A DNA stretch of 64,000 nt from Stagonosporopsis chrysanthemi (lineage: Eukaryota > Ascomycota > Dothideomycetes > Pleosporales > Didymellaceae), in the NCBI GenBank assembly GCA_022560025.1, contig JAFISE010000015.1, forward strand, positions 1 to 64,000, read 5' to 3'. A program made the translations under genes and the position numbers. Within the stretch, counting starts at the first letter, position 1. Every line of letters begins with the position of its first letter. Under the pieces are notes generated by a model. It did no database searches and was not told the origin of the DNA. It saw only the letters and a program-made list of their open reading frames with translations. Positions 1 to 10,062 of this stretch are shown here, one piece after another.

Positions 1-1
1 G

Positions 2-1081
2 AGAAGAGGCAGGCCAAAGGCTATCCAGCCAGGCAATCGCGAGTGGGTAACCGTGATCGCTGCAATCAACGCTGCTGGCTGGGCTATCCCACCCTTCCTC
101 ATCTTTGCTGGCCAGTATCACCTCTCTGCCTGGTACGAGGAGGATATCCCACGCAAATGGGCAATCGCAGTTAGCGACAATGGCTGGACAAACAACGAGC
201 TAGGAGTTGAGTGGCTAAAGCACTTTGACACTCACACAAAGACTCGCGTTGTTGGTGCGCGTCGCCTGCTTATCCTTGATGGACATGAGAGCCACCACTC
301 TCTTAAATTTCAAGAGCTCTGCAAGGAGAGTAATATCTATACGCTCTGTATGCCACCTCACTCATCCCACCTGCTGCAGCCTCTTGACATTGGCTGCTTC
401 TCGCCCCTCAAGCGCGCGTACAGCCGCGAGGTTGAGGGCCTCATATGCGATCATATCAACCATATCACCAAGCTCGAGTTTCTGCCTGCCTTCAAGGCAG
501 CGTTTGAGCAATCGTTTACTACATCAAATATCTGCTCAGCCTTTCGAGGCGCAGGCCTTGTGCCTCACCAGCCAGACGCTGTTCTCTCAAGACTTGATAT
601 CCAGCTGCGTACGCCTACACCTCCTCAGGTAGAGGCTATCTGGCAGGCTCGTACGCCAAGTAACGCGCGCGAGCTTGAGGCTCAATCAACGCTGATTCGC
701 GAGCGCGTACGCCGACACAAGAGCTCCTCGCCTGCCTCAATTATTGAGGCAATTGACCAGCTTAAGAAAGGCGCTGAGGTGATGATCCTGTCAGCCGAGC
801 TCATGCGCGAGAGGATCACCAGCCTTGAAAAGGCTAACGAGGCTGCGTGTGCGCGTAAACAACGCAAGAAAAAGAGACTCCAGAAAAGAGGAGTCTTAAC
901 AAAGGCAGCTGGAGAAGATCTACTTGCTCAACGTGAGGCTGATCAGCAGATTGCGCGCGAGGAGTGTCAAGGAGGAGAGCGATCAGGTGTCAGCCGCCAG
1001 GCTCTCGCGCGCTGTACGAGGTGCAGGCAACAAGGGCATAACGCGCGCACGTGTAAAAAAGATACTATAGTAACTACATAA
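2..1081 (+). CDS. DDE transposase of the pogo/Fot1 family (5' truncated by window edge)
   Basis: The frame is open from base 2, so the true start is upstream. The visible part covers the second half of the DDE_1 (pogo-type) catalytic domain. The second catalytic Asp is in LLILDGHESHH and the third in LLQPLDIGCF, separated by 35 residues, the DD35D spacing seen in Fot1/pogo. The first Asp should lie upstream of the window. The C-terminus is basic and coiled, and ends with a zinc knuckle, CTRCRQQGHNARTC (Cx2Cx4Hx4C), which probably binds nucleic acid. No stop or frameshift breaks the visible frame, so this copy may have been mobile recently. The N-terminal DNA-binding domains are not visible. 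Confidence 0.88.
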   Translation, partial: RRGRPKAIQPGNREWVTVIAAINAAGWAIPPFLIFAGQYHLSAWYEEDIPRKWAIAVSDNGWTNNELGVEWLKHFDTHTKTRVVGARRLLILDGHESHHSLKFQELCKESNIYTLCMPPHSSHLLQPLDIGCFSPLKRAYSREVEGLICDHINHITKLEFLPAFKAAFEQSFTTSNICSAFRGAGLVPHQPDAVLSRLDIQLRTPTPPQVEAIWQARTPSNARELEAQSTLIRERVRRHKSSSPASIIEAIDQLKKGAEVMILSAELMRERITSLEKANEAACARKQRKKKRLQKRGVLTKAAGEDLLAQREADQQIAREECQGGERSGVSRQALARCTRCRQQGHNARTCKKDTIVTT

Positions 1082-1159
1082 TACGATATATCAATATCTA
1101 TATACTATCTCCTCGCGTAGTGGAGTTGGAGGGCTTCAAAGTGATCAAGATTGGTGGGG

Positions 1160-1192
1160 TGCGCGACTCGCTTGTATGCGCGACTCGCTTGT
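1160..1192 (+). repeat. Two direct 16-bp copies at transposon end
   Basis: The motif TGCGCGACTCGCTTGT occurs at 1160-1175 and 1177-1192 with one base between. It lies just after the transposase gene and is a plausible subterminal transposase-binding repeat. Confidence 0.75.
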
Positions 1193-1193
1193 C

Positions 1194-1971
1194 AAACACG
1201 TTAGATCGCTTTGTTCTTATGTTTGCCGATCCGATGTTTACGTGCATGCCCCTCCATGGTCCTGTCTACCGGGTCTGGTTTTCTAGCATGCAAGCGCGAT
1301 GTCTCAGTATGCGTGCAGATGCATGCAGATGCATGCAGATCCATGAACTTGCGTACGATCGGCATTGCGACTTCGCGACAACGTTCTTCGTGCAGCAAAG
1401 ACAGCGAGCGTCCAGTATCGTTTACCAATCGTAATATTCCAAACTGTTCGAATTTTACGTGAGCTCAAAGTGGTACGGCCGCAGCTTGGCCAACGTCAAT
1501 CCACGCTGATTCGTCGCGAATTGATCAATACACGTGCTTATGTTACCATTTAAGTTGGCTCGGGGATGTTGCGTTTGAGGGTCTGAAATGCAATGTCCTA
1601 GCATTTCTGTATAGACTGGTTTATTCCGCCACGAAGAGCGTTCATCGAGCGATGCTTTTCTGACTTACCAAAGAAGTGTCAAGCTCATCTTTACAACGGG
1701 ACAGGCTACCCGGCCCCTAAACTGTTCTGACAGCGGTCACTGCTGTATAAGAAGGGTCTTTCTGGTCACCTCGTACCTCTCACACGCCCTACATTCTTCG
1801 TCACGCCTTGTCCACGTCTACTGACTTAGTCAACGATTCACAGCCCTTCCATTTTCGATCCGACGTCCAAGGCGTTATACATATCGCGATCATCTCTTTT
1901 GTATCGGTTATGCAGTCGGACTGTCTCTCGCAAACCCCAACACAGCGATTCGTTATCCAAATTTGAGTACT
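1194..1971. other. Intergenic: transposon flank and bZIP upstream region
   Basis: No convincing gene is seen. A three-unit 10-bp tandem repeat (GCGTGCAGAT, then two of GCATGCAGAT) lies at 1311-1340. The last few hundred bases are the presumed promoter and leader of the bZIP gene. Confidence 0.5.
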
Positions 1972-2961
1972 ATGGAGTTTACAACCCTGCTCCACAGCGA
2001 ACTGGCGGAGCCCGGACCTTCCGCTACCAATGACTCGTTCTCGAATCATTTGTATGACCCCTGGCGAATGCTGGGTAGCGGCATCGATCAAAATACTGCT
2101 ATATCCCCGCATTTGCTGAACTATAATGCGCTTGGGACGACCGACCATTTCAGCCACACAGAACAAGAATATCTTTCTAAGAGTCAATGTGACCCATTTC
2201 GAGAAGGTTCAATCCCTGTCGAGCAACTCATAGAAGAGATTCTATGGCCTCAGCAACAACCAGACGGCCCCCTGCAAGAACAAATGCCAAAGTTTCCACG
2301 CCACGACTCATTACAGGAGGACTTGGGTGAGATTGAAGCAAGCGGAGAAGCCTCCTATGTTCCGACTCAGACAAGCGGCAGTATTCCACAGCCTACCGTT
2401 GAGCCCAGTCCTACGAAACGCAAGCGTGGCAGGCCCAGGTTGTACCGGTCGTCGTCCGGTGCACACGGTTCTGCCGCCTCTTCCGATCCCATTTCAGACT
2501 TACGGAGATCTCAGCTTGAGAAAAACCGCATCGCTGCCGAGAAATGCCGAGGACGCAGAAAAGAGAGCACCACTAAGCTTTTGGTAGACGTTTCTGCGCT
2601 ATCGTCTAATAATGAGACTCTGAAGGCAGAGGTGGCTGCTTGTCGTGAGCAGCTCCTCAGGCTTAAGAACGAGGTACTACGCCACGCCGGATGCAGCTCA
2701 TCCCTCATTGACGGATATATTGCAAAGTCTGCAAGCGCTCAGCTCATTGTCGAGGAGGAAACCAAACCTACACCAACACGTAGAAACTCGGCCCAGAGAT
2801 CAAGGTCTTCTCGATTCGACGATACTCCGAAGCAAAACCATCCTGGGGGAGAACATAAGGCCCCCTACAACAATCTGGAATTATTTTCTCCCAGCAGTAC
2901 AGATGGTTGCAATTTCTTTCAACTCCTAAATGATGATGCTGTGGACGCGAGAGAGCCTTAG
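1972..2961 (+). CDS. bZIP transcription factor with AT-hook-like motif
   Basis: This intronless model of 329 aa starts at the ATG at 1972; the open frame extends three codons upstream but only from TTG. The basic region (about residues 178-200) reads KNRIAAEKCRGRRKE and matches the ATF/CREB signature N-x2-AA-x2-CR. It is followed by a leucine zipper to about residue 235 and the short LIDGYI-type tail often seen in fungal ATF-like factors. Before it, around residues 149-157, lies KRKRGRPRLY, an AT-hook core (RGRP) that could hold the protein in the minor groove of AT-rich DNA. The N-terminal 140 residues are acidic and Gln/Pro-rich, as expected of an activation region. Target genes are unknown; the neighbouring metabolic genes are candidates by position only. 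Confidence 0.85.
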   Translation: MEFTTLLHSELAEPGPSATNDSFSNHLYDPWRMLGSGIDQNTAISPHLLNYNALGTTDHFSHTEQEYLSKSQCDPFREGSIPVEQLIEEILWPQQQPDGPLQEQMPKFPRHDSLQEDLGEIEASGEASYVPTQTSGSIPQPTVEPSPTKRKRGRPRLYRSSSGAHGSAASSDPISDLRRSQLEKNRIAAEKCRGRRKESTTKLLVDVSALSSNNETLKAEVAACREQLLRLKNEVLRHAGCSSSLIDGYIAKSASAQLIVEEETKPTPTRRNSAQRSRSSRFDDTPKQNHPGGEHKAPYNNLELFSPSSTDGCNFFQLLNDDAVDAREP

Positions 2962-3099
2962 ATTTAAAAGTTCGTAACGTGCCGATGGGATGCCGGAAAC
3001 TCCTGTACATGGTGGTATCACGTGAACAAAAGCTTTCTCAACCGGTTCTCTCATGCAAAAGACTGAGACTAGATTGAGGTCTAGGACATTTATAGAATT

Positions 3100-3385
3100 C
3101 TAGTTTAGCGGTCCTTTACCCTGATTTCCAGTCGTTGGGAGGCAGTAGCCGCCACCACTTGCATTGTGACCTTTAAGTCCGCCACCTTTCTCATGCTCAG
3201 GCATCGGGGCAGTCTTTTCTGCGCGGGTGACATGGGAACTCTGTATCTTTGTAAGAAGCATTCAAGGTTGAAGGGCAGAGAAGTCTGCGAATCACCTGCT
3301 CGTTGGACCCGGCCCCATGCACAATGTTGTGTCCTTCCTCTTTGAAAGGGCCGTTGTCAGAACTTCCGTCTCCTTGGCGAGGCAT
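3100..3385 (-). CDS. Small 67-residue hypothetical protein, two exons
   Basis: Exon 1 is 3385-3296 (30 codons, MPRQGDGSSDNGP onward) and exon 2 is 3213-3100 (37 codons and stop). The 82-nt intron has donor GTGATT in phase 0. The in-frame acceptor is AAAAG; the more usual-looking CGCAG five bases earlier would shift the frame. The spliced protein is hydrophilic and Gly-rich, with motifs GHNIVHGAG and MPEHEKGGGLKGHNASG, and no signal peptide or membrane segment. I think it belongs to a family of tiny fungal proteins of unknown function starting MPR-x-GDGSSDN, but that is from memory. Both exons have clean, protein-like composition, which supports the model. Confidence 0.55.
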
Positions 3386-3750
3386 TTTAGTCGAGATTGA
3401 TCGAGGGTGATGGTATTAACAGGCTTTGAGTTTGATTGAGGAATGTTTTTTGAATCTGAATTGCAACAGGAAGTTATGAGGGTGAAAAGCTCGCGGGCGC
3501 AGCTTGAGAGTCATGGGATTGAGGTGACGCAGATATGATGCTCGTCTGATTATCGCAGGCCTGATGCGAGATGAGACGAAGATATGACATCACAACTCGA
3601 TGTGTAGCACTTGGATCGCTCAGACATAGAAGCATACTGTGTCTACCGCACCTTCCGAGGTAGTCATAGACCTGAATACTTCAGAGTGTCGCGAGTGCCT
3701 TTTTTCAGGTTTTACGATTCACTGTGATAGCTCTGGATCTTTACTGTGTC
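3386..3750. other. Intergenic, upstream of both flanking small genes
   Basis: No gene is visible. This is the shared upstream region of the 67-residue gene (minus) and the tentative gene at 3751 (plus). Confidence 0.4.
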
Positions 3751-4207
3751 ATGCAGGGAATTTCGATAAATGATCAGGTTCTGGTCAACGCTCACATGGA
3801 GGCCGTTCAACGCCGCGGTTCTCTCCATATTCCATCGGACCTGGTATTCGAGGAAGAGTCAGCCCAACATTGGACTCTGTCTTGTGTACCTTCGACTCAG
3901 TAAGCTACTGACTAATCATTACCTATGGAACAAGACTAAGCCTTCTCGCAGCATATTCAATCTCGCAATATCTGTGGCTTGGACCGACGATTCACAAGTG
4001 AAGCGGGGTGAAGAGCTTCTTCCAATCTACTTTCACATTGTTGTAGCTTTGACAGAGCTATTAAACACCGATTGTATGCGTTCACACGAGCAAGAACGCC
4101 GTTATGTTCAAGAGAAACTTATGGAGGCTCAGCAGAAGTGTAGAGGACAGCAGCGAGTTCGTTCCTCGAGAGCCAAGCAAGGTCTTGCTCTTTCTATCAG
4201 TAGCTAA
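3751..4207 (+). CDS. Tentative two-exon gene of unknown function (134 aa)
   Basis: This is a low-confidence model. Exon 1 is 3751-3899 and exon 2 is 3952-4207. The 52-nt intron has donor GTAAGC, branch-like CTGAC/CTAAT and acceptor CGCAG, and the join keeps frame over 405 nt. The product has an acidic stretch (FEEESAQHW) and a polar, basic C-terminus (EAQQKCRGQQRVRSS). No family is recognised. It may be a genuine small gene, or a remnant of a larger one in this gene-poor stretch. The good splice signals and frame continuity are the only support. Confidence 0.3.
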
Positions 4208-5191
4208 GCATGATTTGACGTTAAGGTTAGACAAAATAAACTTTGAACCACGCAAATCACTTTGCTCACGGATCAGGCATGCTTTAGGCGTACGCCATGA
4301 CAGCATACAGATTTTCGATCACAAATCTTGTATCGATTGACAGAAGAGACAGTCTGCTGAAGTTATTCTAGGGCGACGAAGTGGTCTCAAGCTACTCAGA
4401 GTTGCGTGCGAGTTTTTCTGATGTGTATATGATGCGTAAGTAAGGCACGCCTGTGTCTGCGACGATCCATTCACATTGTGAGTGACCAATATTAGTGACC
4501 TCAGCAATCAAGAGATTAGATCGCAGACCGAATCTTGTAAGGCCGTAAATTATCGCTGATCGGTCTAACATGGTCCGATACCTAGGCCCCCGGCAGGAGC
4601 TTCAGGCTGCACCAGCAGACAGATCGCCGATCGGCCTAAGCCAATTAAAACCCACAAACAAGCACCTCCGCGGTGCAGTCAGTCATAAATATCGATGCGA
4701 CTTGGGAAGAACACATTCCGACTAGCTAGACCTTATGCATGTCCAGGGATGAGCTGCGTTTCTTGTCGGCCCTATCATCCCGCAAACGTTGTCGCTTATT
4801 ACAACACTGAAATGAAATCTGAATTCGCCGGTTGTGAAATCATTGATACAAACCTAAGAATGTCTTGCTAACTAGGCTTTCATACATTTGTGATATTGGT
4901 TGCTTGAGTTTCTAGCTTCTTCTCCAGGTCTACCTCTAGACCAAAACACTCTTGGCTCTTGATAAGGGCAGAGTAGAGTTTCCTGAGAGAGGATTATTAG
5001 TTGCAAGCCACGGTAGACTCACGTCACAATTAATTCCCATGACCCTTTCAGAAAGAGACAAATTTGACGTGAGTTTCCCCGATTCATTCAGAGCCACGCA
5101 ACCTCCTCAAATCTTGGAACCCTTTCTCAGCTTTTGGCAATTCAACCTCTGCTTGCGAAACGATTAAACACTTGGCACCAGTATACTAACC
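4208..5191. other. Intergenic, about 1 kb, no gene seen
   Basis: There are only short ORFs with no recognisable protein content. The 3' end is the presumed promoter and leader of the alcohol dehydrogenase gene. Confidence 0.5.
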
Positions 5192-6655
5192 ATGACAACA
5201 TCCAAGATTGCTTACAAGCTTGAGAAGACTATCGGTCATGACCGCAACGCAACCACAGCACAGGATATTTCTAATCCGGCGTTCAACAAAGACGCAGCAC
5301 ATCCTAGTGGTGAGATGATGAAAGCACTTGCGTGGATGGGCAAAAACGATGTAAAGATAGTCGCTGTTCCTCGACCTACAATATTGGAACCACGCGACGT
5401 TATTGTAAAGATTACTGGATCTACCGTGTGTGGGTCAGATCTGCACCTGTTACACGGTGCTGTTGTGGAGATGCAGAAGGGGGACATTCTGGGCCATGAG
5501 TTCTGCGGCATTGTGGATGAGATAGGACCTAAGATAACAGATCTGAAGAAGGGGTGAGTGTCATCAGGACCGTTCTCGATTCGATTCACTGACCACGGCA
5601 TGCACAGACAGCGCGTCGTGGCAAGCTTCCAAATCGCATGTGGAGATTGCTACTACTGCAGGCAAAAGCTTTCCTCTCAATGTGAAAACACAAATGCCAA
5701 TACTATTGCTGATGCCATGTATGGTGGACGCACGGCAGGCATGTTTGGATACAGCCACTTCACGGGCGGATTCGCAGGCGGCCAAGCTGAGTATGCCCGC
5801 GTACCCTATGGCGATGTCAATCTTCTCTGTCTACCTGACAATGTCCCTGATGAAAAAGGTCTCTATCTTTCCGACGTTCTGGCTACTAGTTGGCACGCAG
5901 TAACAGACACTGGAGTTCAAGAAGGAGATACTGTAGCAGTCTGGGGAGCCGGCCCTATTGGACAGATGGTCGCTGAGTTCAGCTTCATTAACGGCGCTAA
6001 AAGAGTCATTGTCATTGACACTAATTGGCGATTAACCTATATGCAGAAGAAGTACCCAGCTGTTGAAACGATTAATTTCGGCGCATTGAAAAAAGGAGAG
6101 TCGGTAACTCAGAAACTGAAGGAGATGTGTAACCAGCGTGGCCCAGATGTCTCAATCGACTGTGCCGCTGGCGAGTATTCAAAGAGCTGGTTGCACCACT
6201 TCCAGATGTTGGTGGGATTGGAGACGGATACGAGTGAGATCATCAATGAGATGATCACAAGTACCAGGAACTTTGGAAGGTGCGGTATTACGGGCGTCTA
6301 TGTTGGATACGTAAGTTACATCTCTGCTTAGACATATTAACTATTTGGTTCCGATAAAATTACTGACTCCTGATAGACTAACCATTTCAATATTGGTTCT
6401 CTGATGGAACGTGGCATTCGCCTTATTGGCAATGGCCAAGCTCCAGTCCACATGCACTGGAAGAATTTGTTGAAGATGATCCAGAATGGCAAGATCAATC
6501 CTCTGACGATGGTATCGCACCGCGTGCGGCTTGAAGATTTGGAAAAGGTTTACCACAAGTTTGACACCAGGGAGGAAGGTATGCAGAAGGTCTTTGTTGA
6601 GACTAGATTCTCTGCTCCAGCTTGTGAGGGTAGCCCTATCTTGACTCAGTGTTGA
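5192..6655 (+). CDS. Zinc-dependent alcohol dehydrogenase (MDR superfamily)
   Basis: Exons are 5192-5553, 5608-6310 and 6377-6655, giving 447 aa; introns are 54 and 66 nt with GTGAGT and GTAAGT donors. The N-terminal GroES-like domain carries the catalytic zinc ligands (TVCGSDLH and LGHEF). The structural-zinc loop is complete, ACGDCYYC followed by Cys after seven residues (Cx2Cx2Cx7C). The Rossmann fold has the nucleotide motif VWGAGPIGQ. The C-terminal half (DCAAGEYSKSW, GITGVYVGY, LIGNGQAPVHMHW) resembles the fungal formaldehyde-dehydrogenase-like branch of MDR enzymes. It likely oxidises an alcohol or reduces an aldehyde with NAD(P) in the cytosol; the substrate cannot be read from sequence. 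About 60 extra N-terminal residues precede the usual domain start. Confidence 0.92.
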
Positions 6656-7209
6656 ATTAGAGCCGCTTAAGACCACACCGCTGGTTTACAACATGGTTTC
6701 TTGTGTTCATCAAAGCTATTTAGTCATATTCACTTCGATGACATGTATGCAAGTAATCTCCGCATATACCATGAGCTTACTGCTATCCAAATTCATGTCA
6801 GTCAAAGATAGCCCAGCACTGTGCAGAGAAATGCTTGTCAGGGGGTTCACAAATGATTTTTATTGCCTTACCATTACCGTCTACGCACTTGACGTAGTAA
6901 CTCCGGAGAATCACGAACCAAAGTCCTCTGAGCATTACATAGTCTTAAAGCTGTGCTTTTCAGCTTGAAGCCTTGCTGTCTTACACTTTAGAACAGAACT
7001 CATTGCAGTGCTTTCATTTCTCAATGGAGTCTACAATGTCAACTTTTGGTTCAAGTCCTCATATACGTGACGAACTGGAAAATGTGAATAAAATAGATGC
7101 ACGACTATTACTCTGGGTCTTCTACAGATTTTACTTCATTCCCTTCAAGCAAGGTAACTAGGATCAAGTCTCTTGCAGAAGTAGATCCGCAAGCTGGTCC
7201 TTGAATTAT
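6656..7209. other. Convergent intergenic region
   Basis: This is 3' flanking DNA between the alcohol dehydrogenase (plus) and the DUF6601-like gene (minus). It is AT-rich and no gene or repeat was recognised. Confidence 0.5.
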
Positions 7210-8214
7210 CTAATGATCTGAGCGCGGCATTTCCTCGTCCATTTCTACTTTCGCATCTCTTTCTCGTGTAAGAATGGAGCCATAGATTGCCACAAGTGAC
7301 GAAAGCAAGGGTAATATGATAAATAACCCAATAAGCGTGGCACATAGTATCATGGCGAATATCGCGAACCCGTATGCTGCCTGTTGAAGGTCAGGATTCG
7401 GACTTCCAGAGCGTGCTGATAATGAAAGATTAAAAGCCGACAAGACAATAACTATGATACCAAATGCCGAGACAGCATTGTTGTATTGCTCCATATAAGG
7501 CACATAGCTTTCAGTTAAGGCGCGAGGAAAGCCTTGAAGAACGCTGGATAGAGAAAATCCATCAGTTGAACATCGGTAAATGGTGTCGAGCCGATGTAAT
7601 CGTAGTTCTCCATATTGAAATCGTAAGTCTATAGTGTCAGGGCCGAGATTCGGTAGTGTTGCGCGGGCAAATTCGGACCAAGTTCGAAAGTCCAAGCTCG
7701 CATTCACCAGATGACATTCTTTGGCCACCTCTAGGTCGTGACCAAAGCGAATGAGACCACAATAAGAGTAAAGAAGTCCACAAGCTGCTTGATGCAGCTG
7801 GGGTTCGCAGGATATATGAGTTTTCCAGAACTCGTGATTCAGCAGGAAGTCCGGGAGTGGTTTGACAAATATCTTTGATTTAGCCCAAACTAGGTGAAGG
7901 TCCAGTTCTTCTGTGATCACAATTTCTCGCCGAAGGAATTTCTGGTAATACAAAGAGCGTGGTGCCCCATGGGTGGCGATCAACCACAGCATCTGGCGTA
8001 TGGCTTGAAATCGGGAAAGATCGAAGAAAGCACAGAGAAACCTGTGCACCTCATCGCTATGCTCAGCTCTCAGTGGTTCCAACTTCCTTGCTGGAGGTTT
8101 GAGATCATTGAAGCCCGCAGGAAGGACTAGGTGCTCTTGGGCGACTAAAGAGGCAGTCGGTGAGAATGGAGGCTTGCATAGTAGCGGCGCGATGCTGTTC
8201 TTGGACTTGTCCAT
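7210..8214 (-). CDS. DUF6601-like fungal membrane protein
   Basis: This is a single exon of 334 aa. The central block has the pattern LEPLRAEHSDEVHRFL, followed by SLYYQKFLRREIVITEELD, LHLVWAKSKIFVKPLPDFLL and EFW. From memory this matches fungal family DUF6601 (function unknown). Two strong membrane segments lie near the C-terminus, about residues 245-265 (FGIIVIVLSAFNL) and 280-310 (FAIFAMILCATLIGLFIILP), followed by a short charged tail. The soluble N-terminal two thirds probably faces the cytosol. No catalytic motif is visible. A TATA-like box lies about 90 bp upstream. Confidence 0.75.
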   Translation of the reverse strand: MDKSKNSIAPLLCKPPFSPTASLVAQEHLVLPAGFNDLKPPARKLEPLRAEHSDEVHRFLCAFFDLSRFQAIRQMLWLIATHGAPRSLYYQKFLRREIVITEELDLHLVWAKSKIFVKPLPDFLLNHEFWKTHISCEPQLHQAACGLLYSYCGLIRFGHDLEVAKECHLVNASLDFRTWSEFARATLPNLGPDTIDLRFQYGELRLHRLDTIYRCSTDGFSLSSVLQGFPRALTESYVPYMEQYNNAVSAFGIIVIVLSAFNLSLSARSGSPNPDLQQAAYGFAIFAMILCATLIGLFIILPLLSSLVAIYGSILTRERDAKVEMDEEMPRSDH

Positions 8215-9372
8215 AGAGAAGATAGTACAATTTCAATTATTGAGAGAGACTGGAAGTGCGGTTACAATGGTCCTTAAAAGTTCTTTTAAAGATTCGTGGG
8301 CACAGTTATATATGGATATCCCGACTGTGGTCTGTTGATGATTTCACAATGATACTGATCTGACCCGGCTCAAAAGTCAAAAGCAACCTGTGGACAACGT
8401 TGATCTCTTGGAGTATATCGTAATTGTAACATAACTTTTGGTACACAAATTGAAACCTTTCTGTTTCTTCTGGCCTAATGCATTGTTTAACGTTGTTCTC
8501 ATCGGGGGGCTCTTAACACTATTTGACGTCACCGTGATGCTGACAGAAACGATTCCATGCCCATGATATATTCTCCTGAGATTAATGGCGGGAGCATCAG
8601 GACGGCAGTTTTCGAGAATGCCTATGACACAGAATTTTAGTACAGATCGTGCACTAGCCGACTCACAAGTAAGGTCCTGCGATATAAAAAATGTTCCCCG
8701 TGCGTTACGCAGCAGATGGGGACAAGTTTCCCCCGAGAGCGCGAGAAATTAGATCGTCCTGTAACCGTAAGCAACATAGATCGTCTCAGACTGTGCTAAC
8801 CTTGCGAAATTGGTTTCGTTTTAGTGCTGCAGTTTTAAAAATGAAATCCAACAACGGCAGCCAGGACAAACATCCTTGGATATTTTCGGGAGCAGCTTTG
8901 CCAAACACTCAAATGCAGTGATATATGCTTTCTTCTGTATCTTTGAGAAAGTTGACCTCAGCAAGTTAGTTGTGATCAATTTTTCATTTGCTCGAACGTA
9001 CCATTTGCGACGGACCTGCAGGACAATATTGATTTATGCCGCCGAAGTATCGCAAGATGGCCCACACCCTTCTGGGAGTACACAACCTGAAATTATTCAT
9101 ACCATATCAGGATTACGAAGCCACACAGGTCCTAAATAATCTTCCGAAAACCCGTAGTGGATTTTACGCGAGATTACAGCGCTATGCAACCACCGTAACA
9201 TTGAGTCTCTTGTGTGTAAATTCCTGTCGAAGACTCATGTCCGGGTGCTAACTGAGGCCTAGGGTCTGTACACTCCTTATAAACGCTGATAGTTTAATAC
9301 ATCATGAAATTGACCTCACGACGCGCAGCTTGTTTGCTAGTACGTCGTATGATACAGATTTTCTTTAGTTAA
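8215..9372. other. Intergenic, about 1.1 kb, no gene seen
   Basis: Low-GC sequence with only short ORFs. It holds the DUF6601-like promoter at its left end, and any lost 5' half of the P450 relic would have been at its right end. Confidence 0.4.
8306..8313 (-). promoter_or_regulatory. TATA-like box upstream of the DUF6601-like gene
   Basis: On the minus strand the sequence reads ATATATAA, about 92 bp before the start codon at 8214. Spacing is plausible for a TATA element with a leader of some 60 nt. Confidence 0.4.
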
Positions 9373-10062
9373 CCCAGCCTACTGAATATTTGGCCTGGGG
9401 TATGGTTCTCGGATTGGGTGCCTTTTAAAGATATGCTGCCTAATGCCATGGCATCGTGGAGAGCCAAGGCACAGAAGGGGTACAGTGGTATCCTTGAGTT
9501 TCGGTCTGTGTTACACAATTCCATGGCCAAGAGAGTCATGGCGGGAGACGCACCAGACTATTCCGTCAATAGCTTCTTCCAAAGCCCTAATGTTGATTCG
9601 TTTTCCGGATCGGAAAGGAGAATTTTACTCTCAGATATCCTTGCAGCTGGTCAGGAGACCACAGCAACGACCCTCCGGTTCTTCTTCAAGGCTGCATTGT
9701 TGTATCCTGACTTTAATAAGCATGCTCAAGCGGAGCTGGACCATGTAGTGGGACACGACCGTTTGCCCGAGTTCAACGATCGACCGAATTTACCACACCT
9801 CAAGGCCGTTGTCACAGAACTCCACCGTTGGGCGTCTACAGCACCTCTAGGGCTCTATCATGCGACTAGTAATGACGACACATACCGAGGGGCGCCCATC
9901 GCAGCCAATGCGACAGTCATTTACAATACCTACGCGGTGCATCGCAATGAACAGTATCTGATCCAAGATCTTCTATCATTGACATCGCGTGAATGTATTT
10001 CTTCTTGGGGCACAGCGCTGAATATGAAGCCAGTCGCTTGTCCCGCATTTACACAATGGTGA
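9373..10062 (+). pseudogene. Truncated cytochrome P450 relic
   Basis: The frame is open from 9373 to a stop at 10062 and encodes the middle of a P450. The I-helix oxygen-binding motif is visible (AAGQETTATT), followed by the ExxR motif of the K-helix (TELHRW) and the region after it (AAN-ATVIYNTYAVHRN). The N-terminal membrane anchor and first 200 or so residues are missing, as is the haem-binding Cys loop (FxxGxRxCxG). After HRNEQ the sequence no longer aligns with the family. Without the Cys ligand it cannot be an active oxygenase. It suggests a former metabolic gene or cluster here; a deletion or mis-splicing could also be considered, but no exon with the haem loop was found downstream. 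Confidence 0.75.

Larger units (their letters stand above)
1..1193 (+). mobile_element. Fot1/pogo-type DNA transposon, 3' part
   Basis: This is the right-hand part of a cut-and-paste element; the left end lies outside the window. It contains the transposase gene (2-1081), then about 110 bp that end in two direct copies of a 16-bp motif (1160-1175 and 1177-1192). Such subterminal repeats are common next to the terminal inverted repeats of this superfamily. I place the right end near 1193 only by inference: the matching inverted repeat and the TA target duplication cannot be seen here. Confidence 0.7.
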
